Shown here in pieces: positions 12,349-23,572 of a DNA stretch of 64,000 nt. Numbering within the stretch: position 1 is the first letter of the stretch; each line of letters begins with the position of its first letter. The notes beneath the pieces are model-generated. The model had not been told where the DNA came from and did no database searches. It saw nothing but the letters and a program-made list of their open reading frames with translations. The position numbers and the translations under genes are program-made. Source of the DNA: Colocasia esculenta (taxonomy: Eukaryota > Streptophyta > Magnoliopsida > Alismatales > Araceae); the NCBI GenBank assembly GCA_014218235.1, contig CM024760.1:147947245-148011244 (forward strand). Direction: 5' to 3'.

Positions 12349-14500
12349 TGTTGTGCAACTATATCTTTAAAACATTGTTAAATTTTAAGCATTGTATTTT
12401 TGCTATGACAAAATCTTTTAAGACTTTCTACAAGCAAATCTATTGAAATATACCACAAGAAATATGATATGTATGATGCAATATCTATCAGCTTTGTCTT
12501 ACGGAAATTTCTCTAAGTCCACAGCGTATACTTTGTACCATACTAACTCCGACTTCAGACTCTGACTCTAGAAAAGTCGAAGTGTTGTATCAATTGATGA
12601 ACAATAATACTCCGACTTCTGAAAACTCGAAGTCTAGCAGCACTCTCACTTCTGAAAAGTTGAAGTTTGTCTGGACTCCGACTCCCTTAAAGTCGAAGTA
12701 AGTTATTGATTGATGAACCTCACTCCGACACCTAAAAAGTCGAAGTCCTCTTACTCCGACTCCTGAGAAGTCGAAGTTTCTATATTTTACTCTAACTCTT
12801 TGAAAGTTGAAGTCTATTATTGTTTGCACTCTGACTCCCTAGAAGTCGAAGTATGACCAATTGATGATGACTCTTATCACTCCGAATTTCCCAAAGTCGA
12901 AGTTTATGATCAGTCTCACTGCGACTTCAGAGAAGTCGAAGTATCCTATATCAACTCCTGTGTACTTGATACTTAATAATTTCTTGTATGAATTTGTCAT
13001 TTCTCAAATTCCATGAAATCTTAATCTTATGTATTTCAATATGTTTGTTATCCCTATAGGATCCTTTACAGAATGAATAACACTTACATATCTTACAGAA
13101 TAAAGCTTTTCTTGCTACCATCAAATAAATATTCTGTTAGGTAGGAAGAATTATATTCAAAATGATCACATAAATTATCCTTGATAAGATCTAAAATAAT
13201 TATACAAATTGGTTTCTTTCTTTTTGTCAGAAGTTCAATTCTTCTCTATTTGACAGTTGCTTTATAGAAAATGCGATGATAGGTATAAGCAGCATGGGGT
13301 ATTTGTTAGAGCTCCCCTACCACTGTCAGAACCTTTCTTTACCTTCAGGATACAACTATATGTCTGATCTTTATTGCACTGAACATTTGTCCATCCGAGG
13401 TTCTTTATGCTTTACATATATTTCCATCTCACCTACCTCCGAAAGTATGGAGGTATCTTTTTTTTGTCTTGTCCTTTCTTGCTGAACATTTATGAAGCAT
13501 GACTTAGCATTCAGTCTTGAGCATGGAGTTTACAGAACATTAATGAAGACTGTCTTTCAAGCCATGAAGCTACCAACATAGCCTAAAGATGTTGGAACTC
13601 CAAAAGGTGAAGGACTAATGAATATAACAGAAGTCTCCAAGTGTCTACATCCAAAGGATCAACAGCTATTCTTCAAACGACTAGATTTCTAGCGAGCAGT
13701 TTCAAATGGAAACTTAAGGGCTCTGAAGTTCATATATAGAAGCTGGAGTTTTTGAACAAGATATATACATACACAGATACACACTTAAAAAAACTCACCA
13801 ACGCACACAACACCCATTTGTTTTTTGCAAGAAAAAGTCTTCAGAAGCCTTCTACTGAAGTGAAAAGAAAAGAGAGCTGCTTCATTAGTCCACGACCTAC
13901 AAGCTCTCTAGTTCTTCTTAGAAGTATTTTTCTGTTGGGTGGCATTTTGTGACTGTAGATCTTACTCAATCCACCCACTTAGATTCATAAAGTGTTAGAA
14001 CATCAATTCTCATTTGTATTCCTTTCTGTTTCTCTGTGTTTGCTCATTTTTTTGAACATGCACTCAAATGTTTTCTCATTTCTATGATCAGATAACCCGT
14101 AGGGGTTTTGTTCCCTACAGTGCCCCTCTTGTGAAGGGAAGACCTACTGGTGTAGGTAGTCTTTTTACCCCTTTGTAAGGAAAGACTTGGTTGGGAGCAA
14201 GTGGGAATGTAATACCTCTCAGGTTGAAAGAAGGCCAAGTTCTCTTGGTAGTTTAGTGAAATCCCAAGAGGTTGCTTGGAGACTGGACGTAGGACTTCCA
14301 TGTAGGAAGGGCTAAACCAGGATAAAATCTCTTGTGCATTTGTGTGATTGTTTCAGCCAAGTTTTCACTTGTTTCACACACACTACACTAAATACTAACA
14401 ACTCTATTTAGTGTTGTTTATTTTCAGATTTTTTTTTTACGTGCAAGAAGTCTTATTCACCCCCCCTCTAGGACATCATTAGTGCCATCTCGATCCAACA
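12349..14500 (+). repeat. 5' LTR of the Sirevirus
   Basis: 2152 bases from TGTTGTGCAAC to TCGATCCAACA. It matches 23575-29118 after removal of the B1 insertion (about 2140 bases). It contains the ACTCCGACT motif array (12545-12950), and its last 500 bases (from about 14040) are the best conserved between the two LTRs. The first bases differ between copies (TGTTGT versus TTTTAA). I see no protein. Confidence 0.9.
12545..12950 (+). repeat. ACTCCGACTyC...GAAGTCGAAGT motif array
   Basis: About ten copies of an imperfect palindrome of 25-28 bases, each of the form ctccgactcc-loop-aagtcgaagt, are spaced 25-60 bases apart. Copies begin near 12545, 12613, 12646, 12674, 12722, 12752, 12789, 12827, 12879 and 12917. 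The last is a perfect CGACTTC/GAAGTCG hairpin. The same array occurs in the 3' LTR, split by B1 (23767-23873 and 27273-27560). Confidence 0.85.
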
Positions 14501-14502
14501 AG

Positions 14503-14514
14503 TGGTATCAGAGC
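14503..14514 (+). other. Primer-binding site of the Sirevirus
   Basis: TGGTATCAGAGC, complementary to initiator tRNA-Met, two bases after the LTR end. It confirms plus orientation and the 3' boundary of the LTR. Confidence 0.93.
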
Positions 14515-14551
14515 GTGGTCTTCTCAGAAGAAACGAAAGATTTGAGAAGAG

Positions 14552-16330
14552 ATGGCATCTGAAGCTCACAAATACGAAGGTCAGTCAGTCACCAGACCAC
14601 CATTCTTTGATAGTGAGGTTTATTAGTAATAGAATATGAGAATGGAATGCTTCATCAGAGGCACAAACTTTGATTTGTGGCAGGTAATAGAACAAGGTGA
14701 TTTTGCTATACTTAGTGATGAAACCTCTACTTTATCCATAGCTGATAAAAGAAATATGTCCCTAAATTATAAAGCTAAGAACTATCTATGATGTGCTTTA
14801 TCTAAAAGAGAGTTTAATAGACTATGTACTTGTAGAACTGCCAAAGAAATATGGGATAAACTACAAGTAACATATGAAGGAACTGATAGAGTAAAGCAAA
14901 CTACAATAGATATTCTTGTCTCCCAATATGAATAATTCAAAATGCTTCTTAATGAAAACATAACTCAAATGTATAATCGTTTCTCAAATATAGTAGTAGG
15001 TCTGAGTTCACTAGGTAAGATTCTTACTAATGAAGAAACAGTAAGAAAATTTCTAAGGTCATTAACTCATATCTGGACCCCTAAGGTAACTGCTATTGAA
15101 GAGGCACATGATCTAACACAACTTTCTATTGATAAATTGATTGATTTTTTAATGGCTCATGAAATCAATATGGAAAGATTTTCTAAAGGTTCTTCAAAAA
15201 AGAAAATGTCAAATACTTTGAAAGCTGCAAATTTCTCTTCCTCTGAAGATTCAAAAGAGAAATCAGATGAGAGTGATAATGAAGCCATGTTGTCAAGGGA
15301 ACTACAAAGGATTCTTGCCAAAAAGAAGAAGTTTGGTTCAAAGAGATTTTTGAAAAAGGATAAGAAGAAAGAACCAACTTGTTACGAATGCAGTCAACCA
15401 GGACATTACAAATCTGAATGTCCTAAGCTCAAGAAGAAAGATCCGGCTGAAAGATTTGAGAAGAAGAAAGGTAAAGAAAGAAAATTCAGAAAGTACAAGC
15501 AGAATGCAATGGCCGTAGCATGTGATAATGAAGAAGCTACAAGTTCAGACTCTTCAAGCTCATAATTAGAATAAGAAGAAAATGCAAATCTAGCCCTCAT
15601 GGCAAGACTGGATCAGGTAAATTCTGAAACTTCTTTTACATCATGTTCTGAATCCGATTCTGATAGTCTTGAAGGTGCGTTTAATGAATTATATGAAAAA
15701 TATAAAACAATAGTTAAATAGATGAAAATAAGTAAGTTAAACTTACTTACTCAAGAAAAATCTAATATCTTTCTAAAAAATGAAGTAGAAGGATTAGGAC
15801 AAAACCAAAATGAAACTAAAAGATCAAATGAACTACTGTGTGAAGATTTAAAAAATAAAATAGTAAAATGATGGAAGTTGAATCAAATCTAAAAGAATTG
15901 AAGGATGAAGAAAAATTAAAATAAGTAAATAACTACTTAAGAGCTACCGTAGATAAAATTACAAACTGTAAAACATCTCTATTTGTAAAACTGAAAGGTG
16001 CTAGAACTGATAAAAAGAAATATGGAGTAGAATATACACCTCCAACAAATGAAGAGAATATTATCTATCCTGAAAAATATCCAACTCCTAAATTTGTAAA
16101 AGAAAAAAAATTAAAAACTCGAGAAAGGTCAATCTGTATGTTTATAAACAAAAACTGAACTCTAAAAACACTATACATATAAAAAATGCATTTGATCTAT
16201 GTTGTAGTCATTGTAATCAACTGGGACACACTATCAGCACCTGCACAACTAGACACTTACGTTGGATTCCGAAGACTAACCATCAAGGACCCAAGAAAAT
16301 TTGAGTACCAAAAGTTACAAGTTAAATTTG
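14552..16330 (+). pseudogene. Sirevirus gag
   Basis: The ATG at 14552 opens MASEAHKYEG, followed by the copia gag core (FDLWQVIEQGD, AKEIWDKLQ, MYNRFS). A basic CCHC knuckle, CYECSQPGHYKSEC, is at 15380-15421. An acidic, Lys/Glu-rich and probably coiled-coil stretch follows (15560-16150). A second knuckle, CSHCNQLGHTISTC, is at 16203-16244, just before protease. Stops occur after residue 26 (three in a row), near 14790, 14933 and 15563, and several more in the coiled-coil part, plus frame changes. In the family gag coats the RNA in virus-like particles, and the knuckles bind RNA. Two knuckles with an acidic linker is a usual Sirevirus arrangement. Confidence 0.85.
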
Positions 16331-16340
16331 TTTTCAGGGT

Positions 16341-19300
16341 CGCCTGAGAGTTTCCAAATGGTATCTAGATAGTGGGTGCTCAAGGCATATGACAGGTGAC
16401 AGAAAGTTATTTACAAGTTTTGGAGATGAGATTGGTCAAGTCACTTATAGAGATAATGGAAAATGTAAAGTATTAGGATGTGGAATAGTAGGAACACAAG
16501 AAAAGGATTTAATAGAAGATGTCATGTATGTAGAAGGATTAAAGCATAATCTCATTAGCATCAGTCAACTGTATGACAAAGGTCACTTGGTAAAATTTCA
16601 GAACAATAAGTGCATTATTCAAAAGGATGGAAAAACAGTTTTTGAAGCACAAAGAGTCAAAAATCTGTACACTCTATAATTAGCAGAATTGAAAGAAGTT
16701 AACTTATGTCTTGCAACTACAAAGAGTGAGGAGAGTGATTTATGGCACAGAAGACTAGGACATGCAAGCACATCAGTGATCAAAAAATTAATCAAGCATG
16801 ATCTAGTTGAAGGTCTTCCGAAGCTAAATTGAAGAAATTTGGAAAGCAAACCAAGACATCATTTCAGTCCAAAACAATTGTGATAACTTCCAAGCCTTTG
16901 TAACTCATTCACATGGATTTATTTGGACCTATAAGAAAAGTAAGTTTTGGAGGAAAATTTTATGGCTATGTAATTGTGGATGATTATTCAAGGTACACTT
17001 GGGTATCAAATTTGGAAGCCAAATCAGAAACATTCTCAGCCTTTCTGAAGTTCAGTAAATTAGTACAGAAAAACCAGAAACTTCAAATAATCAATATTTG
17101 ATCTGATCATGGTAGAGAATTCAAGAATGAAGAATTTTTAAGGTTCTCTGAAGAAAATGGCATAGAACACAACTTCTCTACTCCAAGAACACCTCAACAA
17201 AATGTAGTAGCAGAAAGGAAGAACAGAACACTACTAGACATGGCCAGAACTATGCTTACAGAATACAATCTACTAAGATATTTCTGGGAAAAAGCAGTCA
17301 ACACAGCTTGCTACAACATCAACAAGTGTATGATCAGACGAATTTTGAAGAAGACACCATATGAGCTATACAAGGAGAAAAAGCCAAACATCAATCATCT
17401 TCGACCCTTGGTTGTAAGTGTTTCATTTTAAACAATGGTAAAGATAACTTAGGAAAATTAGATGCTAAAAGTGATGATGGTTTTCTGCTAGGATACATCT
17501 CAAAACCTAGATGGTATAAAGTGTTTAATAGAAGAACTTTAACTATAGAATAAATAGTTTATATTTTATTAGATGAAACTAAACCTTCTATTAAGAAAAT
17601 AGAAGGAGAAGAGGATTTTGTTGAAGATTTGTGCAGGGATCTGGAATAGACATCTCTTGAAGAAAAAGAAGAAGAGAAGAAGATCCACCACTTGAAGCGC
17701 TTCAACAGCAAGAAGAACCACCGGAAAGACTACCAAGAGAATTGAGGTATCACAGAGATCATCCAAGAGAAAATATTATCGGTGATCCTCATGATAGGGT
17801 AAGAACAAGAGGTATGAACATTCCCTGTGATTTTTCTGCATTTGTTTCTCACATTAAGCCTAGGACAATCAATGATGCGCTGGCAGATGAATCTTGGATC
17901 CTAGCTATGCAAGAGGAACTTAACCAGTTCCAACATAGCCAAGTTTGGACTCTTGTCCCTAGTCCTTCTGACCATCCAGTTATTGGGACCAGATGGGTCT
18001 TCAAAAATAAAATAAATGAATCAGGAGTAATAACCAGGAACAAGGCAAGACTGGTAGCACAAGGATATTCTCAAGAGGAAGATATTGATTTTGATGAAAC
18101 CTATGCTCCAGTTGATAGATTAGAGGTTATTAGAATTCTATTAGCATATGCATGTTCTCTTAACATCAATTGATTTCAAATGGATGTTAAAAGTGTTTTT
18201 TTGAATGGTTTCATAAAAGAAGAAGTTTATGTTGAGCAACCACCTGGTTTTGAAGATACTAAGTATCCAAATCATGTTTTCCATTTAAAGAAAGCATTAT
18301 ATGGTCTGAATCAAGCTCCAAGAGCTTGGTTTGAAATACTAAGTGCTTATCTTATATCACATGATTTTATAAGAGGTAAAGTAGATAGCACCCTATTTAT
18401 TAATAATTTTTTAGAAGGAATCTTGATTGTACAAATATATGTTCATGATATTATTTTTTGTTCTACTAATGAATCACTTTGCAAATTCATTGAAAATCTT
18501 ATGCAAAGTGAGTTTGAGATGAGCATGATGGGTGAGCTTAACTACTTTCTTCGGTTGCAAATCAAGCAGACCAAGGAAGGTACTCACATTTGTCAAACCA
18601 AATATATTTCAGATTTGCTATCTAAATATGACTTTGACAAGTGTAAGCCATTAGGAAGACCTATGAGCTCAGGAATTAAGTTAGATAGTGATCCACTTGG
18701 CAAGAAAGTAGATCAGAAGATCTATAGAGGCATGATTGGGTCATTACTCTATCTTATTGCTAGTAGACCAGATATAATGTTCAGTGTATGTTTATGTGCT
18801 AGATTTCAAGCTGATCCTAAAGAATCTCATGTTAATCTTGTTAAAAGAATTTTTAGATATAATATAAACACAAGTAAATTGGGTTTATGGTATCTCAGAT
18901 GTTCTGAATTCAAATTGATTGGATATAGTGATGCTGATTATGCTGGATGTAAAATAGATAGAAAAAGCACCAGTGGTATTTGTCAAATTTATGCAGGATG
19001 CTTAATTTCTTGGTCTTCCAGAAAGCAAAATTCAGTAGTCTTGTCCACAACAGAAACAAAGTACATTGCAGCTAGATGTTGCTGCACTCAACTACTGTGG
19101 ATCAAACATCAACTGGAAGATTATGGTCATACACTTTATGAAATTCCAATACTGTGTGACAACACAAGTGTAATCAACTTGACTAAAAATCCAATACAAC
19201 ATTCAAGAACCAAGCATATTGACGTCAGACATCATTTCATCAGGGGACCATGTAAGTAATGAAGATATTTTACTTGATTTTATATCTACAGATAATCAAT

Positions 19301-19383
19301 TAGCTGATATATTCACTAAATCTCTTCCTGAAGATAAATTTACATCTATAAGAAGAGAAATAGGTATGTGCAATCCTGATTAG
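16341..19383 (+). pseudogene. Sirevirus pol (PR, INT, RT, RNase H)
   Basis: Protease is marked by WYLDSGCSRHMTGD (about 16361). GAG-pre-integrase is marked by LWHRRLGHAS (16740), and is partly deleted near 16830. Integrase shows MDLFGP, SDHGREF and AERKNRT (16912-17240). RT spans about 17870-18700 with WVFKNK, MDVKSVFLNG, ALYGLNQAPRAW and the catalytic box YVHD at about 18440, where family members have YVDD, so the first Asp is lost. RNase H ends with YSDADYAG, STSG and HIDVRHHF (18910-19240). The frame then shifts by one base and finishes LADIFTKSLP...MCNPD, stop 19381-19383. Stops at 16678, 17100 and 18172 and a deletion near 16830 make it non-functional. Confidence 0.9.
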
Positions 19384-19439
19384 AAATGTACTATTTACTA
19401 TAATATTTGCTTATTTCATCGCAAATATTTCAAAGTCCT

Positions 19440-19545
19440 GGAACTTTGACTATTCTAAAGTTGGAGTTTAGGCTCTGCGACTCTCATGAAGTCGGAGTTT
19501 TGTACTTCGACTCTTGAGAAGTCGGAGTTTGTGAAGTCGGAGTCT
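19440..19545 (-). repeat. Inverted copies of the LTR motif after pol
   Basis: Four to five copies of gactct...gaagtcggagt lie in the intergenic space between pol and the extra reading frame. They are the same imperfect palindrome as in the LTR, but in the opposite orientation. An (ATT)n run follows at 19560-19580. Confidence 0.7.
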
Positions 19546-21516
19546 ATAATAAATAAATAGATTATTATTATTATTATTTTAATTTTCATTTAAAAAGGAA
19601 TTAATTGCAATGGTTTATCCATTTAATCCCAGTCGTTCATCTCTTCATCAATGGTCCATTACATATTCCCCTTTCTTTATTAAGATCTTTCCTCTTCCAT
19701 TCCTAAATCACCCGTTTGAAGTCACTCCGACTCCTCTGTCGTCTTCTTCCTGGTTCCCACCCGTGGTGTTCACCCCAACGGAACCGTCTTCGGAGCTTCT
19801 ACAGGATCTCTCATTTCCTCTAAAGAAAGGTAGGATCTTTGACCTCTGTGGACCTTTTCGATACCTCCTATGTCATCCCTCTCAGTCTCCTATTTCTTTT
19901 CTGTCTAGATGGCCTCATCTAGGGCTCCCGAAAGCACCTTCTTCACACCGAATAGTTCCAGCATTTATCTTCTGCCAAAGCCTCGATTTGTCTAGGGAAG
20001 GTAGTCAATTTTTGTCAGTTAACTGGTAGACTAGGTTGGGTAGAAGAAACCCTAGAAGTCATGGGCTGGTCAAAGCTCTACAAGATTTGTGAACCGACCT
20101 TCAAGGGTGCACTGAAAGCATTTTACCTTTCCCTCCAAGTCACTAGAGAAGGTTCAGTATCGGGCTCTGTTAAGGGTACTACGGTTACAATCTCAGAAGA
20201 ATTGTTGGTTCAAATATTAGATTGCCTGAATTAATGACACAAAATCAGTGAAGTTGTGTCCATGGAGAAGCAAAAATTAGGGGTAATTGGAAGTTTAGGG
20301 TCTATCTCCAAGAAGGCGCTTCTAGTCAATGAGCTATCTGTAGAGAAGAGAATCTTCCACTCCATCATCACCAACAACATCACCCCTAGAGCAGGAACAC
20401 ATTCTTCTATCACTGCCAGAGATGACATTTTACATTTTAGGGCTATTCAGAGGCACCGGGTCAACTTGCCTTCCATAATCTTGGAAAGGATGGCATGTTC
20501 CAAGAATCCGCAAGAGTCCCTTCCCTATGGACCCCTGCTGACCCTTATATTCAGAAGATTTTCTGTAGTTTTGGATGATGAAATTTCAGTGGCTGTGAAA
20601 GAGAAGATTGGGCTCTCCACATTGAGGAGAAGCCATTATGTTTTGGATAATAAGGCACAAAATATTTGGATTAAAGACTCTGTCCCTATGTGCTCTCATG
20701 AAGTATTTCCAGATGAGGCACAAAGTTCCCCATTCATTCCTCTAATTCTGCCACCACAGATTAGAAGTGAGGAAGTCAGAGTAGAAATACCAATGGTTGA
20801 GCAAGAGAAAGTTTAGGCTCCTGTCCCATCCCCAGAACAAGTTGTTCCTGAAGAAACCATCAATCAATTCTAAGAGATCTCCGGGGCAAGGGAGTAGCTC
20901 AGGAAGAGGATATCCCAAGCACCACTCTAGTAGAGCCAACCTTTGAGGAACACCACCATGTCTCTCCACCACCTGTTGAGACCCGGCCAAGGTCTTAGGG
21001 GGAGACTAGAAAAAGTGTGGATGATGTGGTAGACTTGGTCATGAAGAAGTAAGAAATTTTGACAGTTCTGCAAATGCAAATCCAGCAGATAGATGTTAAG
21101 TTTGATTTTATGTCTGAGGAGGACCAGCAGATGAAAGACCTATTATTACAGTTGGTGTGCCAACAGAGCACAAGTGGTTCTCATGCTCCCCCAACTATTC
21201 ACACTGAGGAGCAGTAGTAGTAGCAGCCTGAGGAAGAGCTTCCATAGCCAGACAAGACTGTAGAACAACCTAGTGTAGATCTTGCAGCAGGGCCAGATCA
21301 GACTCAGCAGCAGCAACACCCACCATAGAAGCAGTTAGTTTCTGAGCAGCATTTGGAGCAATCTCTAGATCAGCCTATGGAAGAAGAAGCCGATCCCAAG
21401 GTTAAAACTTTTAAGAGAAGGGTTAGGAGGAAACTCCATAAATGTGGTCAGCCAGTCTTTCCCTCTAAACCCTTAACCATTTCTTCTTCTCCTACTGATC
21501 CAAATCCTCTCCCTAC

Positions 21517-21883
21517 TAGGGGTGAACATGGTCTGGTTCGGTTTAGTTCACCCCATTTTTTGGGTGAACTGAAACTGAACCGAATTATTGTTCAAACTGA
21601 ACCGAACCGAACCAGTTCAGTTCGGTTTGAACCGAAATAAATAAAAAAAACCCATATAAAGGGCGGATGAACCCAGGACCGCCCATGTGAAAGTGAAGCG
21701 CTAGCCCACTGGGCTAGGCTTCCTTTCACGAAAATATTTACTATTAAATATATTTCATATATATTTCGGTTCATTCGGTTTTCCCACCAGAGAATCAAAC
21801 TGAACTGTGAGGTTCTTCAACCCGAACCGAACCAGTCGGTTCAGTTCGATTTCTCGAGTTGAACCGATTTATGAACACCCCTA
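21517..21883. mobile_element. hAT-type MITE, 367 bp
   Basis: Terminal inverted repeats TAGGGGTGAACAT and ATGAACACCCCTA (one mismatch pair) are flanked by a perfect 8-bp target duplication, ctccctac, at 21509-21516 and 21884-21891. An 8-bp duplication with TAGGGGTG ends is the hAT signature. The arms are rich in gaaccgaacc / ggttcggtt words in both orientations, so the element can fold back. There is no transposase. It is inserted in the extra Sirevirus reading frame and contains a tRNA-like segment (21661-21720). Confidence 0.9.
21661..21720 (-). other. tRNA-like A-box/B-box segment inside the MITE
   Basis: On the minus strand, TAGCCCAGTGGG (21716-21705) fits a Pol III A box (TRGYNNARNGG) and GGGTTCATCCG (21674-21664) fits a degraded B box (GGTTCRANYCC). 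Spacing is about 30 bases. No full cloverleaf is evident, so this is at most a SINE-like or tRNA-derived relic, not a tRNA gene. Confidence 0.45.
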
Positions 21884-23463
21884 CTCCCTACTACTACTAA
21901 CTATACACCTCCTCCTATTGTTGAACAACCTCCTCCACCTCCTTCTTAACCTATTACCTCTACCTCATCTAATCCTCCTCCCTTTACCTCTCAACCAGAG
22001 GCTCAAAATCCCTCTTCCACAAGTACTTCACTTTCTATGTATCCTCTGAAGCACACTTTTCAGCTTCCCAATGTAAACACACCCACTCTTCACACCTTAG
22101 CTCCTCATTTCTTCTCCTCTCTCCCTACTTCTTCAACTCCTTCTTCTGGTAGAACTACTCTTTCACTTGGTGAGATTGTACCTAGTGTGGTACTATCCTC
22201 TAGAGTAGGGCGCCAATTGAAAGACAACCATAGCTCCCTTCTTCCCCCATTCTGGTATGCCTTCATATACCATTCTGAACACCATATGAATCTCTTCAAA
22301 GAATTTCTATCCATTAAAGCTTTTCTTCAAATCCATGGGATGCAAGGCTACACATTTGAAGACTGGCTCCCTTCCTTACTTCAAACTTCCCAAGTTTAGT
22401 TGGCTGATGTGAATCTCATCACATAGAAAAGCCACTCTCTCTCCCCTAGAGAATTCTTAGATCTATACCTTGCTGAAGCCACTAAATTTCAAGCCACGCA
22501 GGCTAGAAACCAGTTTATGGATGTTCAGCTCCACCTTAATCATAGATTTTTTTATTTGTTTAGCAACCTCCTAAAAGAGCTCCAGACCAACTACAATAAA
22601 ATGAAACAATTCAATGAAAACAGATTCAGGATGGGTTTGCCAGATGTGAATAAAGGTCAATGGGAAATGATCATCAATGGGCAAAGAGAGATTACTCCAT
22701 CAACGATTGTTGGATTGCCCTCTGGACTGCATCCCAGTCTGATAGGTGCAATCTCCTCTAGGAAATCTTTTGCCCAAGTAGTATTCAATAGAAACATTAG
22801 AATTACTGCCAGATTCAGAATCAAGTATCATATCAACCTGTCATTCCATAGGTTTGCCCTCATGCATGCTCCAAAGAACTCTCAGCATATGATTGATTTC
22901 CAGAACTACTTTGCAGAGTCCGAGAGTTTTACTGAAGATCAATGGGCAGCAGCTTACCCAGAAGACCATACAAATTGCCAGAAACTCAAACTATCAATTC
23001 CTGAATATCTCTGCAAAGGTTATGAGACACTTTTGAAGTCTGTCTCACACAAATAGATGTAGAGGTATCTAGTGTACTACCAAGCAAAGGAAGCTGCATA
23101 CTCCCAAGGCCTGCAATGGAATATCACAGTCCATGAGTTCCTCCACCTTGCAGCTAGCAGGAAGTTTGTTCCTCTTAAGAGTACCCTGTGCCATGGTAAC
23201 TATAATAGGAGAATTAGCTAGCTTCATCGTAGACACATTAAGTCTTATAGGAAAATCCCTTCTATAGGATCCTCCTATAACATAGATATTTCTAAGTTAG
23301 AGAATTTCCCCTCCTTCCCTGTATCTTCCTAGTTCTTTGTTTGCTTCCTGAATGTAATTTTTTTTTCTTTAATAGAAATCAATATACATATCTCTTTCTC
23401 CACATCTGTGTATCCATCTTTCTCTATCTATCTTTATATATTGTCCTTTTTGTTAATGCCACA

Positions 23464-23572
23464 AAGGGGGAGAAAGAAAGAAAGAAGCAAATATATAGGA
23501 CACATATTTGCAAAATCAAATTTGTTTTCACTGTCTATTTAAAAGTTTCGGTCATTAACAAAAAGGGGGAGA
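23464..23572 (+). other. Multiple polypurine tracts of the Sirevirus
   Basis: AAAGGGGGAGA occurs at 23464-23474 (extended by a GAAA run) and again at 23562-23572, three bases before the 3' LTR. The 3' copy is the plus-strand primer. Repeated tracts upstream of the 3' LTR are a known hallmark of Sireviruses. Confidence 0.8.

Larger units (their letters stand above)
19909..23332 (+). pseudogene. Extra long reading frame between Sirevirus pol and 3' LTR
   Basis: A candidate start ATG lies at 19909. A coherent protein runs from 20019 in one frame to 20816, then in a second frame from about 20882 to the TAG at 23330-23332. Leaving out the hAT MITE and one duplication (375 bases, so frame-neutral) it is about 980 codons. 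Its first part (GWSKLYKICEP, FYLSL, ITPRAGTHS, HRVNLPSIILERM, LPYGPLLT) resembles the domain family called putative plant transposon protein, here from memory of the family pattern. The middle is Gln/Glu/Pro-rich and the end (22080-23332) I do not recognise. Most stops are TAG in Gln-rich runs. I see no signal peptide or clear membrane segment, so calling it an envelope gene is not supported. Confidence 0.68.

Noticed and set aside
12590..12829. Open frame on minus with a repeated FDFSGVGV-like peptide
   Set aside because: It is a by-product of translating the ACTCCGACT motif array; spacing of the DNA motif does not keep frame.
19830..19908. Possible 79-base intron (GT at 19830, AG at 19908) before the ATG at 19909
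   Set aside because: Splicing the upstream frame through it meets a stop after four codons, and no branch point or copy comparison supports it. A spliced leader remains possible but unproven.
19610..20029. 139-codon open frame between Sirevirus pol and the extra frame
   Set aside because: Pro/Ser-rich with no match to the family pattern and in a different frame from the recognisable domain. More likely leader sequence.
21661..21720. Functional tRNA gene
   Set aside because: Only degraded A and B boxes, no cloverleaf stems or anticodon arm that I can fold, and it lies inside a MITE.
21353..22399. Separate genes on each side of the MITE
   Set aside because: Removing 375 bases (MITE plus one duplication) leaves the two parts in the same frame, so they are one reading frame.
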